A stretch of 64,000 bases of DNA from Castellaniella sp034675905 (GCF_034675905.1 NZ_JAUCCV010000010.1:682001-746000); one strand, 5' to 3'. Counted from the stretch's first letter, positions 29,964-38,745 are shown. The notes: generated by a model from the sequence alone, not told the origin. Numbers and translations are program-made.

Positions 29964-29979
29964 TGTTTCACGTGGAACA
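29964..29979. promoter_or_regulatory. parS site 3
   Basis: TGTTTCACGTGGAACA again matches the ParB consensus exactly. Flanking bases extend the near-symmetry to 20 bp (29962-29981). Spacing to site 2 is 56 bp from start to start, and site 1 to site 2 is 59 bp. Confidence 0.93.
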
Positions 29980-30059
29980 TCTTAGAATGAACATCTGGGG
30001 ATAAGTTTGTGGACAAGTATGGGAAAACCGCGTACAACTTATTTCATCGCGGAAACAAA

Positions 30060-30082
30060 AAAGGCACTCAAAGAGTGCCTTT
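30060..30082 (-). terminator. Terminator after csp
   Basis: A perfect 10-bp stem AAAGGCACTC with a 3-nt loop is followed on the minus strand by a long T-rich run. It lies 20 bp after the csp stop and protects the parS region from read-through. Confidence 0.9.
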
Positions 30083-30101
30083 CGAAATCTTTCGCTAAAA
30101 C

Positions 30102-30308
30102 TTACAGCGGTCGGATTTCAGCTGCCTGGGGGCCCTTGGGGCCATCCTTGACTTCGAATTCAACTACTTGCCCTTCGTTCAGGCTGCGGTAGCCGCGGCC
30201 TTCGATAGCGGAGAAGTGAGCAAACACGTCAGAACCGCCAGCATCCGGAGTAATGAAGCCGAAACCTTTTTCAGCATTAAACCATTTGACTTTGCCCGTT
30301 TGAGCCAT
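30102..30308 (-). CDS. Cold-shock protein, CspA family
   Basis: The 68-residue protein starts MAQTGKVKWFNAEKGFGFI at 30308, with RNP1 KGFGFI and RNP2 VFAHF. It is a single cold-shock domain that binds single-stranded nucleic acid as an RNA chaperone. An upstream start adding 18 residues does not fit the family. About 270 bp of AT-rich sequence upstream fits a long regulated 5' UTR. It sits between the parS cluster and the putative origin. Confidence 0.95.
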   Translation of the reverse strand: MAQTGKVKWFNAEKGFGFITPDAGGSDVFAHFSAIEGRGYRSLNEGQVVEFEVKDGPKGPQAAEIRPL

Positions 30309-30580
30309 GATCAGGTACGTCCTAAATATAAAAGAAAGAAAACAACAATGAATCAAGAACAAGGAAACGGAACAGATCGTGCCTGAGTAGCGGTGAGCGA
30401 CAGGGCAAGCCTACTGCGAGACATTCGTGCTGCTTGAATTGCATTGCAACAGGGAGAATAACCACGCTTGGTCAAAAGTCAAATCATAGTTTTCCCTAGG
30501 TCGAGATTGTATCCGTGCCGGCTATCTCGTGCATAAATAATTATTGATTTTTATAAAACAGTATTTTAAATCCAACATTC
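30309..30580. other. AT-rich intergenic region between divergent csp and ybdL
   Basis: No gene is seen. It must hold the csp promoter and leader on the minus strand and the aminotransferase promoter on the plus strand. The last 50 bp before 30581 are very AT-rich (TTATAAAA, TATTTTAAA). I could not pick a single convincing -35/-10 pair. Confidence 0.4.
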
Positions 30581-31753
30581 ATGACAAATATAAAATCTAA
30601 ACTTCCTTTGGTGGGCGACACCATTTTCAGTGAAATGAGTCAGTTGGCTCAACAATTGAATGCCATCAACCTGGGGCAGGGTTTCCCGGATTTTCAGCCA
30701 GACAATGAATTGTTGAACGCGGTTTGCCAGGCAGTTCAGCAAGGATCCAATCAATACGCTCCCATGACAGGGGTTCCGGCGCTGCGCCAGGCTATTCACG
30801 ACAAGGTTATTGCACACCAAGGCCGTTCCTACGACATCAATGCTGAAATTACAGTCACATCTGGTGCAACAGAAGCGCTGACCTCAAGCATTCTGGCGCT
30901 GGTGCAGTCTGGAGACAGTGTCGTTCTGATTGATCCGTCTTACGATCTGTACGCGCCAGTTGTCACATTGGCTGGCGGACACCCCGTTCATGTGCCGATG
31001 AATCCTCCCACGGCAGGAAATCCCAGGTTTTCCTTAAATTGGGATGCAATTGCCGATGCGATCAATCAACAAACACGGTTGTTGGTTTTGAATTTTCCGC
31101 ATAATCCCACCGGATTGACATTGCGCGAGGAGGACTTGGATGCGTTAGAGCAGATTGCAGCACGGCATCCGTTTCTGATTTTGTCAGACGAGGCCTACGA
31201 ACATATTGTTTTCGATGAAAGGCCGCATGTCAGCCCAGTATCCAGACCTGTGCTGGCGGCGCGTTGCGTGCTGATATCGTCTTTTGCCAAGACGCTGCAT
31301 GCCACCGGCTGGAAAATCGGCTATTGCTGCGCACCAGTCGAAATTTCCAGGGAAATCCGCAAGATTCACCAATATTCCGTGTATTCCGTCAATACACCGT
31401 TTCAAGCCGGCATTGCCGCATATCTGAAGCAGTCCCAAACCGTTCAAACTTTATCCGCCTTTTATCAGAAAAAAAGGGACCGTTTGATGCACGGCTTGGC
31501 TTCTACAAAACTAAGGCCTTTAACATCCGAAGGCACATTCTTTTTGCTGGCGGACACGCAAGCCCTGGGGCAAACATCGGAAAAAGAACTGGCCATCCGG
31601 CTGACACGCGAAGCAGGTGTAGCAACGATTCCCGTATCGGCTTTCTATCCGGAACCGTCTTCGCCCCTGGCGAACCATCATCTGCTACGTCTATGTTTCG
31701 CAAAGCAGGATACCACGTTGGATGCCGCTATTGAAAGACTTGCTGGCTTGTAG
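30581..31753 (+). CDS. ybdL: Class I/II PLP aminotransferase, YbdL-like (methionine aminotransferase)
   Basis: The 390-residue enzyme has the fold-type I core: QYAPMTGVPALRQAI, NFPHNPTG, DEAYEHIVFD and the PLP lysine Lys237 in SSFAKTLHATGWK. The wording around this lysine and the overall length match E. coli YbdL, which prefers methionine with 2-oxo acids; kynurenine aminotransferases are close relatives. It is a single gene beside the putative origin, with lower GC than most of the window. Confidence 0.85.
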   Translation: MTNIKSKLPLVGDTIFSEMSQLAQQLNAINLGQGFPDFQPDNELLNAVCQAVQQGSNQYAPMTGVPALRQAIHDKVIAHQGRSYDINAEITVTSGATEALTSSILALVQSGDSVVLIDPSYDLYAPVVTLAGGHPVHVPMNPPTAGNPRFSLNWDAIADAINQQTRLLVLNFPHNPTGLTLREEDLDALEQIAARHPFLILSDEAYEHIVFDERPHVSPVSRPVLAARCVLISSFAKTLHATGWKIGYCCAPVEISREIRKIHQYSVYSVNTPFQAGIAAYLKQSQTVQTLSAFYQKKRDRLMHGLASTKLRPLTSEGTFFLLADTQALGQTSEKELAIRLTREAGVATIPVSAFYPEPSSPLANHHLLRLCFAKQDTTLDAAIERLAGL

Positions 31754-32083
31754 CGGGTTCCTGCCCGGCTGGTGGCAAGCCTTCTGTTTATTTCTATCTT
31801 TTATATCTAACTGATAAGACTAATGGGTGTCTGTGGATAACTGGAACAACTTGTTTATGTCATGTAAATCAAATAGTTACGTTGTTTTTCGGAGTGGATT
31901 ACATTGTGCTTAGTCGGGGAATCGATTGGGGACATTTTTTTGAACTCTCGTGAAAGCCCAATTTGTTCATACCCTATCCACAGAACATGCACAGGAAGCG
32001 TCCTCTCTACTTATCCACAGCCTGATTGTTTGTTGTCAGCCGTAGATATCTGTTGGTTTTAGGTGCTTCTGGGCCAGATGGCC
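31754..32083. other. Candidate chromosomal replication origin (oriC)
   Basis: This 330-bp gene-free stretch holds two perfect DnaA boxes, TGTGGATAA at 31832-31840 (minus orientation) and TTATCCACA at 32011-32019 (plus), plus CTATCCACA at 31974-31982 with one mismatch. A T-rich segment at about 31785-31825 could be the unwinding element. mnmG, parAB and parS lie next to it, and the left arm is transcribed away from it. In Bordetella genomes position 1 is set next to gidA (mnmG), which fits. Confidence 0.7.
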
Positions 32084-33133
32084 CTATGTGGTTGGCAGCT
32101 GTTGGCCGTCATCAAAGACCAATTGCCGTTCTGGCCATAGCAAGGCAGCCAGGCGGTACTGTGTGGTGTTGGTGCTTTTCTGTTGCTGGCGCTCATTCCA
32201 ACGGGCGCCGACGGAATAATCGATGCAGTAGGCCTGACGCTGGGATCCGTGCCAGGCAGTTGGGGTGATGTTCTGGAATAGACGGCTATAGCGCCAGGCA
32301 TCCGGCTGTTTGGGCGGCTGGAACAGGCGCCAGTAGTGGCCGACGACCACCGGAGTTGGGTCTGGATCCTGGTCCCACCAAGCGATGCGGTCAGAATAGC
32401 GCCAGCGGTGACCGGAATAGAAGGGCTGTGCGCTGCGGGCCTCGATTCCGGAAGTCATGCGTTTGATGGGATTGAAGCGTTGCTGCAGAAATTCGAAATC
32501 AGCGACTGCATCCAGATAGGGCGGAGGGTTGTTCGGGTCTTCCAGTTCTCTGGCCCAGCGTTCGCGTTCAGCAATGTAGCGGGCTCTTAGATCGTTTTCC
32601 TCGGCCATCTTCTGGATGCGTAAATCCCATTCATGGATCAGTGTCAGGATGTTCCCTAAAGGAACCTGGGCGATGGACTCGATCGCGACAGGATCCCAGG
32701 CGGCGTGGACGATTCTGAGGCCCGGCATGCGGAGCGCCAAGGGAAGGCTGCAGAAGAAATCGCGAATTTCGGGGCGTTGGGTTGCCGTTGCCCGGGTAAA
32801 GGGAGCGTAGTGAGGAGTGTCAGGTGTTTCACGGCTGTCGAAGAACCAGCCGGATCCGTCTTTGGCATCGTTGGCCAGCAGATTGATTTCGTGATTGCCC
32901 AGAATGGCCAGCGCTCGCCCCTGATCGATCAGTTCGCGCACTCGGGTGATGACGGCCACGCTATCGGGGCCGCGATCGCACAGGTCTCCGATGAATACCA
33001 GGCGTCTGTTCTTCAGCAGGGGATGATGATCCAGGTGATCCAGCAAGGCGTTCAGCGCCTGGATTTCCCCGTGGATGTCGCCGATGATGGCCAGAGGTTG
33101 TTCGGCAAGCGTGTGGACAAGTGTTGGGTTCAT
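32084..33133 (-). CDS. Calcineurin-like metallophosphoesterase
   Basis: The 349-residue protein carries the PPP-family motifs GDIHGE (residues 18-23), GDLCDRGPDS and GNHE in the N-terminal half, with a later HAAWD and a C-terminal GHYWR histidine. These ligate two metal ions for phosphoester hydrolysis. The order resembles bacterial PP2A-like and ApaH-like enzymes, but the substrate cannot be read from sequence. Its C-terminal end borders the DnaA-box region. Confidence 0.85.
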   Translation of the reverse strand: MNPTLVHTLAEQPLAIIGDIHGEIQALNALLDHLDHHPLLKNRRLVFIGDLCDRGPDSVAVITRVRELIDQGRALAILGNHEINLLANDAKDGSGWFFDSRETPDTPHYAPFTRATATQRPEIRDFFCSLPLALRMPGLRIVHAAWDPVAIESIAQVPLGNILTLIHEWDLRIQKMAEENDLRARYIAERERWARELEDPNNPPPYLDAVADFEFLQQRFNPIKRMTSGIEARSAQPFYSGHRWRYSDRIAWWDQDPDPTPVVVGHYWRLFQPPKQPDAWRYSRLFQNITPTAWHGSQRQAYCIDYSVGARWNERQQQKSTNTTQYRLAALLWPERQLVFDDGQQLPTT

Positions 33134-33215
33134 ATCCCTATTTTCCTTCGTGTGGGGATTGAGGACAATGGGCAGTATCCGGGGTTGCCTTATGGGCTTT
33201 GCAGGAGAAGTTCTG

Positions 33216-33836
33216 ATGAACCGGTACCAGATCAGCGGATGGCAGAACAGCTACCAGGAAGGGTCGAACGGCGAAGTCCTGAAGAACAAGCTGGGCATTG
33301 TGGTGCGCGACGATATAAATCATGCCGAACTGATGCTGCTGCGCAAGCTGTACATCAGTGTTTTACAGTCTCCTCCCCAGGGCTCTATCACGGTTCGCCT
33401 GATCCGGGAATGGCACCGGCGCTGGCTGGGTAATGTCTACGCCTGGGCGGGTTACGAGCGGTCCGTCAATATGAGCAAAGACGGGTTTCCTTTTGCGGCG
33501 GCTGATCGCATACCAGCTTTGCTTGAGGATCTTGATAGGCGTTACCTGGATCGTTATACGCCGTGTTTTGGCATGAGGCGTTCGGATCTGGTCGATGCGA
33601 TTGCCCTGACCCATGTGGAATTCATCCTGATTCATCCTTTTCGAGAAGGTAACGGCAGAATTTCACGCCTGCTGGCCGATGTCATGGCGGTCCAGGCCGG
33701 GGTGGGACCCTTGGATTACAGTCTTTGGGAATCGAACAGGGATTTGTACATCCAGGCCATCCAGACAGGCTTGATGGGGGATTATCAAGCGATGAAAACC
33801 TGGGTGGACCGTATTGTGCCCGAATACGGGCTGTAG
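33216..33836 (+). CDS. Fic domain protein (putative AMP transferase)
   Basis: The start MNRYQISGWQ (33216, 206 residues) is chosen because AGGAG lies 8 bases upstream. The full Fic motif HPFREGNGRISR begins at His140, predicting transfer of AMP or another nucleotide to a hydroxyl side chain. The N-terminal GSNGEVLKN and the VNMSKDGFPFAAA flap region are typical of stand-alone Fic proteins. No inhibitory (S/T)xxxE(G/N) helix was seen in the protein, so it would be unchecked unless a partner exists. Confidence 0.88.
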   Translation: MNRYQISGWQNSYQEGSNGEVLKNKLGIVVRDDINHAELMLLRKLYISVLQSPPQGSITVRLIREWHRRWLGNVYAWAGYERSVNMSKDGFPFAAADRIPALLEDLDRRYLDRYTPCFGMRRSDLVDAIALTHVEFILIHPFREGNGRISRLLADVMAVQAGVGPLDYSLWESNRDLYIQAIQTGLMGDYQAMKTWVDRIVPEYGL

Positions 33837-34031
33837 TCAGGCGAGCGTGGGAGCAGCCAGTTCCAACGTGGGAAAGCGGCTGTCGGATTGCAGTTGGGAT
33901 TCGAGTTCGTGGACTGCCTGGCCGGTTTCGATGGCCGTCGAACTGGCAACGGCCCGGAGGATGCGGCGCAGGTCTACGACAGGCGCCGCAGACAGCAGGT
34001 CAGGAACTGGAGACAGGGTGCTGGAAAGCAT
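33837..34031 (-). CDS. Small hypothetical protein convergent with fic
   Basis: The 64-residue frame ends at the base after the fic stop on the other strand. It is mostly helical (LRRILRAVASSTAIETG, then HELESQLQ) without a known motif. No Shine-Dalgarno is present. A TATAAT -10 lies only five bases before the ATG, with CAGACA 18 bp further up, which would give a leaderless message. It does not carry the VbhA-type SxxxEG motif, so an antitoxin role is only a guess. Confidence 0.4.
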   Translation of the reverse strand: MLSSTLSPVPDLLSAAPVVDLRRILRAVASSTAIETGQAVHELESQLQSDSRFPTLELAAPTLA

Positions 34032-34036
34032 GTCTC

Positions 34037-34066
34037 ATTATACTGCGCTTCATGCTGAAGTGTCTG
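34037..34066 (-). promoter_or_regulatory. Promoter of the 64-residue gene, possibly leaderless
   Basis: On the minus strand CAGACA (4/6 of -35) and TATAAT (6/6 of -10) are separated by 18 bp. The -10 ends five bases before the ATG at 34031, so transcription would begin at or next to the start codon. Confidence 0.45.
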
Positions 34067-34100
34067 ATTTCAAATGTTTTGATACCCCTTTTCGTGGTTT

Positions 34101-35717
34101 TCAGGCAGTTAGCGCCAGTGCCTGTTTGCCGGCGCGGCGCAAGGCCACGGCGTCGGTTTCTGCGTGCGTCACGTCTTTGGTTGACAGGCGGAAGACTCGA
34201 ATGTTATCCAACGAGGCGTCTGCGTTTCGATTCATGTTTTTTGAGACGCCAGCCAGGTCTTCGGCCATTTGCGCATTGTGATGAGTAATTTGATCAAGCT
34301 GTTGCAAAGCTGAGCTGACTTCCTGTATGCCGCCAGTCTGCTCCTGGGCGGCCAGATCGATTTCCTGCAGGATCTGGCTTTGGCGGGTAACGGCCGTTAC
34401 GACTTCATTCATCCGCGTCTGGACTTCTTCGGTGGATTTGCCGCCCTGAGCGATCCGGATTCCGGATTCTTCGATCAGACTGCGGATTTCCTGGACAGCA
34501 TTCGCCGTACGCTGGGATAGGGAGCGAACCTCGGATGCCACGACGGCAAAGCCGCGGCCGTTTTCTCCGGCGCGGGCAGCCTCGACCGAGGCGTTCAGGG
34601 CCAGGATGTTGGTTTGGAAGGCCACGGATTCGATGACGCGGACAAAATCGCCGATATGGTGGGACGATTCAGTGATGCCCTTCATGACTTCGGTCAGTGC
34701 TTTGACGGTTTCCTGGCTGCGCTGGACGGCGTGGGTCGTTTCACTGGCAATCTGCGTGCCGGTTTTGGTCATCTCGGACGTCTGCCGCACCGCGCTGCTG
34801 ATCTGTTCCATGGCTGTCGCGGATTTTTGCAGGCCTGCCGCCTGTTGTTCCGTGCGTGCGACCATTTCCTGTGTGTGTTCACCCAGCTTATGGGCGTCGG
34901 TCGACAGGAATTGGCGCACATCACGCATGACGGTGCGGATGATCAAGGCCAGCTGGTTGATGGGCAGGATCAGTTTGCTTTCATTCTGGAAGTCGGCAAC
35001 CGAAATGAATTCGGATAAATCGCCGCTGGCCAATAACCGGGCGACTTCGGCAACACGGTCTATCGGTTTGATCAGCAGATAGGTTATGCCCAGCCAGGCC
35101 AGCAGCCCCGTGCCTGCGCCAGCGGCGATCTGCGTCCATAAGGGCATCCCCAGGCCCGCAGCGATAAGGGGGCCGGAGACAGCCAGCAAGGCCAGCAAGA
35201 TGGCTTTGCCCTTCCATCCCGGATGAAGGATGCTGTTCAGACGGCCGAAAAGTCCGGTTCGATAGAGCACACCGTTTTGGAACCGGTGACGTAACCGACC
35301 AGATTCAGCTTCCTGGCGCATAGTGGTAAACAGTTGTTCTGCGGCGACGATTTCGCTATCGCTGGGAAGCGTGCGAACGGAAAGATAGCCGACGATCTGA
35401 TCGCCGTTACGCATGGGGGTGGCATTGGCCCGCACCCAGTAGCTGTCGCCGTCTTTACGGCGGTTCTTGATCAGGGCGCTCCAGAGATTGCCTGCCTGGA
35501 TGGTGGCCCAGAAGTCACGAAAGGTTTCTTCGGGCATGTCTGGATGGCGCAGAATATTGTGCGGCTGACCCAGAAGTTCTTCCTTGGTGTAGCCGCTGAC
35601 GCGGATGAAATCGTCGTTGCAATACGTAATCCGGCCCTTGGTGTCTGTGATCGAGATCAGTGTCTGATCAGCCGGGTATGGATAGGTTTTTTGAGTGATT
35701 GGCTGGTTGTTACGCAT
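34101..35717 (-). CDS. aer: Aer-like PAS-domain methyl-accepting chemoreceptor
   Basis: The start MRNNQPITQKTYPYP (35717, 538 residues) follows a GAAGGGGG ribosome-binding site. A PAS domain (residues about 10-120; GYTKEELLGQPHNILRHPDMP) resembles E. coli Aer, which senses oxygen and redox state through FAD. Two adjacent membrane segments (about 170-215), a HAMP-like stretch and a signalling domain with the hairpin tip ESVAFQTNILALNASVEAARAGE follow. No periplasmic domain is present. The 282 bp upstream hold no gene, only AT-rich promoter-type sequence. Confidence 0.9.
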   Translation of the reverse strand: MRNNQPITQKTYPYPADQTLISITDTKGRITYCNDDFIRVSGYTKEELLGQPHNILRHPDMPEETFRDFWATIQAGNLWSALIKNRRKDGDSYWVRANATPMRNGDQIVGYLSVRTLPSDSEIVAAEQLFTTMRQEAESGRLRHRFQNGVLYRTGLFGRLNSILHPGWKGKAILLALLAVSGPLIAAGLGMPLWTQIAAGAGTGLLAWLGITYLLIKPIDRVAEVARLLASGDLSEFISVADFQNESKLILPINQLALIIRTVMRDVRQFLSTDAHKLGEHTQEMVARTEQQAAGLQKSATAMEQISSAVRQTSEMTKTGTQIASETTHAVQRSQETVKALTEVMKGITESSHHIGDFVRVIESVAFQTNILALNASVEAARAGENGRGFAVVASEVRSLSQRTANAVQEIRSLIEESGIRIAQGGKSTEEVQTRMNEVVTAVTRQSQILQEIDLAAQEQTGGIQEVSSALQQLDQITHHNAQMAEDLAGVSKNMNRNADASLDNIRVFRLSTKDVTHAETDAVALRRAGKQALALTA

Positions 35718-35999
35718 ACGCCCCCTTCTTGACATCCAGGATGATGTCTTGTGTTGGCCTTATCGTCGTATTACAGCTACTTTCTGGTGAATGTGGGTGT
35801 TATTCATTCAAGTGTTTGTAATTCACCAGATATGCCAATAGTAATCCTTTGATACAAAGATGCAAATATTTTTATTGTCTGTCCGTTTTAGCCCTATAAA
35901 AACCGTGGAAAGCCCGGCTTCCCCTAAGGTTCAACTAAGAATCACTGTGTACTGTTATCACCGATCGGCCGCTTGAGCCGGTTTCAACAGGGTGCTGAG

Positions 36000-36680
36000 A
36001 TGGGACGTGTTTCTGTGGATACTGATTTGCTGGGCGGAGAGGCAGAAAAATCGTCGCTGGACGCGACCTGGGCGCATCTGGCCCAGGCGCAGGTGCGGCG
36101 TCGGCGTGCTCTGGGTGTACTGGCCGTTTTGGCGATTGCCGTGCTGCCCTGGATCGGTTCAGCGTGGCCGCAGTCCGGTTGGATGAACGAAGGGTTGGAG
36201 TGGACCGGTCTTGCGCTGCTGGTGCTGGCGGTGCTGGGGCGCTGCGCTTGCATGCTGTATCTGGGGGGGCGCAAGGGTGCGGATCTGGTGGCTGAAGGCC
36301 CGTATTCGGTCAGTCGCAATCCGTTATATGTATTTTCCATCTTGGCGGTTTTCGGGATTGGTTTGCAGACCGGCAGTCTGGTGGTGGGGCTGGTGCTGAT
36401 GGGATTGGCAGGCCTGATTTTTTATTGGATCGTCGGCGAGGAAGAAATCCTGTTGCGCCAGGCATTCGGCGAAAGTTATGCCGCTTATTGCCAGCGGACG
36501 CCGAAATTCCTGCCTGAGTGGTCTTTGTGGCAATCGCCTCAGCACGTCACGGTGGATTTGCACGGCGTCTGGAAAACCGTGCGGGATGCGCTGCCATATT
36601 TTTTATCCATTCCGGTCTTTGAAGCCATCGAAGCGGCTCAACAGGCGGGGTGGGTGCATGTATACTTTTTTCTGTTCTGA
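36000..36680 (+). CDS. Integral membrane methyltransferase, PEMT/ICMT-like
   Basis: The protein (226 residues from ATG at 36000; a TTG start 27 bases earlier is possible) has about four hydrophobic segments. It carries the motif GPYSVSRNPLYV followed later by GEEEILLRQAFG, as in isoprenylcysteine methyltransferases and phospholipid methyltransferases that bind SAM at the membrane. The C-terminal tail (WKTVRDALPYF) is soluble or peripheral. Substrate unknown; the next gene is a PmtA-like lipid methyltransferase. Confidence 0.75.
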   Translation: MGRVSVDTDLLGGEAEKSSLDATWAHLAQAQVRRRRALGVLAVLAIAVLPWIGSAWPQSGWMNEGLEWTGLALLVLAVLGRCACMLYLGGRKGADLVAEGPYSVSRNPLYVFSILAVFGIGLQTGSLVVGLVLMGLAGLIFYWIVGEEEILLRQAFGESYAAYCQRTPKFLPEWSLWQSPQHVTVDLHGVWKTVRDALPYFLSIPVFEAIEAAQQAGWVHVYFFLF

Positions 36681-36740
36681 CCTAAGTCATACCTAGATTT
36701 GCTTGAGTAGTCTCTTGACCGCTGGACACCGGGGACCTGC

Positions 36741-37418
36741 ATGCGAAAGAACAGAAATATCGGCGCCATTCCGCTGGTGCAGAATTTGCGCCAATACCAG
36801 GCGCGTTATCAGGCGGACATGCATCGGCTGGCGGGATTGGTACAAACCGTTTCGCCGGGGCTTTTCCTACGGGAACTGCTCGACAATCCCGAATCTATCG
36901 GGGCGGTCTGGCCCAGCTCCAGACAATTGGCCTGCCGAATGGCAGCGCAGGTTCCTCTGTCGGGCGATGGGCTGGTGGTGGAATTGGGCGCCGGCACCGG
37001 AGCCGTGACGCAGGCGCTATTGGATCGGGGTATTTCCGCCAGACGGCTGTGGGTAGTGGAACGATCCCCTTCTTTCGTGCAGCATCTGCGACATCGTTTT
37101 CCGGCCTTGACGGTGGTCGGCGGGGATGCCGCCGATCTGGAATCCTTGCTGCCGGCCAACGCGTCCGTCGATACGATCGTGTCCAGCCTGCCGTTGCGAT
37201 CTTTGCCGGCCGATGTGGTGGCGGCGGTTCTGGATCAGTGGCGGCAGTGCCTGGCAGCCGATGGCCGGCTGGTGCAGTTCACTTATGCCTTGTGGGGCAG
37301 TGATGCCGACTTGTTCGCCGGCTTTGCCGAAGAGCCGGATCATTACGCCTGGTTGAATCTGCCGCCCGCCCGGGTGCGGACCTTCAGGCGGGTGCATTCT
37401 GCCGTAGACGGATTGTGA
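36741..37418 (+). CDS. PmtA-like phospholipid N-methyltransferase
   Basis: A 225-residue soluble SAM methyltransferase. The N-terminal NPESIGAVWPSSRQLACRMA resembles PmtA enzymes, which methylate phosphatidylethanolamine toward phosphatidylcholine. Motif I is VVELGAGTGAVT (about residue 80), and SSLPLRSLP corresponds to motif IV. It follows the membrane methyltransferase by 60 bp and overlaps the end of the convergent histidine kinase gene by 35 bp. Confidence 0.8.
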   Translation: MRKNRNIGAIPLVQNLRQYQARYQADMHRLAGLVQTVSPGLFLRELLDNPESIGAVWPSSRQLACRMAAQVPLSGDGLVVELGAGTGAVTQALLDRGISARRLWVVERSPSFVQHLRHRFPALTVVGGDAADLESLLPANASVDTIVSSLPLRSLPADVVAAVLDQWRQCLAADGRLVQFTYALWGSDADLFAGFAEEPDHYAWLNLPPARVRTFRRVHSAVDGL

Positions 37419-38745
37419 CTTTCAGCCCTGTTTGAGCGGCAGCGTCCGAGAAACCCAAGGCGATGTCGGCGTTCAGGCGGGTGGCGATGGTTTTGACGAT
37501 CGCCAGCCCCAGACCGGACCCAAGCTGCTCCGTGCCCAGTATCCGGTAAAACGGATCGAAAATACGTTTTCTTTCCTGGAGCGGTATCCCGGGGCCGGTG
37601 TCGACAACACATAGTTCGATCATGTCATCCCTGACGCAAGCCGAGAGATCAACCCGGCCGCCTGCCGGGGTGTAGCGGATGGCATTGTCGACCAGGTTCC
37701 TGATCAGCGTGCTCAGATCCAATGCATTGGTTTGCGTCTGGATGTCGGAAACGGATGTGACGCCCAGGTCGATGTGCTTGGCCTGTGCTTGCGGCATCAG
37801 GTCTTCCAGTACGCGGCGGTATAGCGTCGGGATGGATACCAGGGATGGCTCCGGCTCGGCGGCTGATTGCGCCTTGGCCAGGCTCAACAGCTGGTCCAGC
37901 AGGTTGCGGCCCCTCTGGATTCCTTGGCGCAAGACAGTCAGCCGCTCGCGGGCGACTGGCGGCAGGTCGGACTCGTCCAAGCGTTCGGCTTGCAGAGACA
38001 ACGCTGTCATCGGGGAACGCAGTTCGTGAGCGGCGTCAGCGACGAAGCGGCGCTGGGCTTCGCGGGATCGGGCCAATCGGATCAACAGGCGGTTGATGGC
38101 GATGATGAACGGACGGACTTCCGTGGGCAGATGGTGGTCCGGCACAGGACGCAGGTCCTCGAACGAACGCCGGTCGATTTCTCTGGAAAGCCCGGCGATC
38201 GGCTGGAACATCTGGCGAACCAGGTGAGTGACGATCAGCAGCAGGATCGGCATCAGAATCAAGAAAGGCATCAGGGTGCGCAGGGCGCTTTCACGGGCGA
38301 TCTTGTCGCGGAAATCGGCTTCCTGGGCGATGGCGATGCGTTCGCCGGACGGCTGGGTTTTGACCAGCACGCGGTACGTGCTGCCATGCGATTTCAGGGT
38401 GTGCAGCCCATCGCTCAGGTCAATGGGCAGCAGCAGAGGATGTTGGCTGGTGGATCTGGGGGGCTCAGTGATGGGTGATGCCAGACGCTGGATGATGATG
38501 TACGAATCGTCGTCGCCGTCAGCCAGACTGGTGGATGCGCTGTCCGGCGCCAGAATCAGGTGCTGCTGATCCATCAGTTCGGCGATCTGATACAGCACAT
38601 CGTCCTGCAGCTCGTTGGTTTCGTCCAGCGTCGAGGAAAAGGAAAACACGCCGGCGATGACGGCGACGGCGGCGATGATGATGGACAGGATGAAGGACAG
38701 CCGAAATTGCAGCGAGGTATTCAGCCGTTTTTTGAAACCATCCAT
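37384..38745 (-). CDS. Two-component sensor histidine kinase (QseC/TctE type)
   Basis: A 453-residue kinase: a membrane segment (residues 15-38), a periplasmic domain (about 39-155), a second segment (156-178), HAMP, His240 in the H-box DAAHELRSP, then N box NLVDNAIRYT, DTGPGIP and GSGLGLAIVKTI. The start overlaps the end of the response regulator gene by 25 bp. The signal is unknown; the relation to QseC/TctE rests on domain order. Confidence 0.9.
   Translation of the reverse strand: MDGFKKRLNTSLQFRLSFILSIIIAAVAVIAGVFSFSSTLDETNELQDDVLYQIAELMDQQHLILAPDSASTSLADGDDDSYIIIQRLASPITEPPRSTSQHPLLLPIDLSDGLHTLKSHGSTYRVLVKTQPSGERIAIAQEADFRDKIARESALRTLMPFLILMPILLLIVTHLVRQMFQPIAGLSREIDRRSFEDLRPVPDHHLPTEVRPFIIAINRLLIRLARSREAQRRFVADAAHELRSPMTALSLQAERLDESDLPPVARERLTVLRQGIQRGRNLLDQLLSLAKAQSAAEPEPSLVSIPTLYRRVLEDLMPQAQAKHIDLGVTSVSDIQTQTNALDLSTLIRNLVDNAIRYTPAGGRVDLSACVRDDMIELCVVDTGPGIPLQERKRIFDPFYRILGTEQLGSGLGLAIVKTIATRLNADIALGFSDAAAQTGLKVTIRLRQNAPA

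Larger units (their letters stand above)
29789..30059. promoter_or_regulatory. mnmG upstream region with parS cluster and a DnaA-box-like site
   Basis: No gene is seen in this AT-rich spacer between mnmG and csp. It holds three parS sites (29849, 29908 and 29964, entered separately) and a DnaA-box-like TGTGGACAA at 30008-30016, one mismatch from consensus on the minus strand. The region is a centromere next to the putative origin. Confidence 0.75.

Noticed and set aside
33837..34031. VbhA/FicA-type antitoxin for the Fic protein
   Set aside because: The 64-residue protein lacks the SxxxEG inhibitory motif; the gene is listed only as hypothetical.
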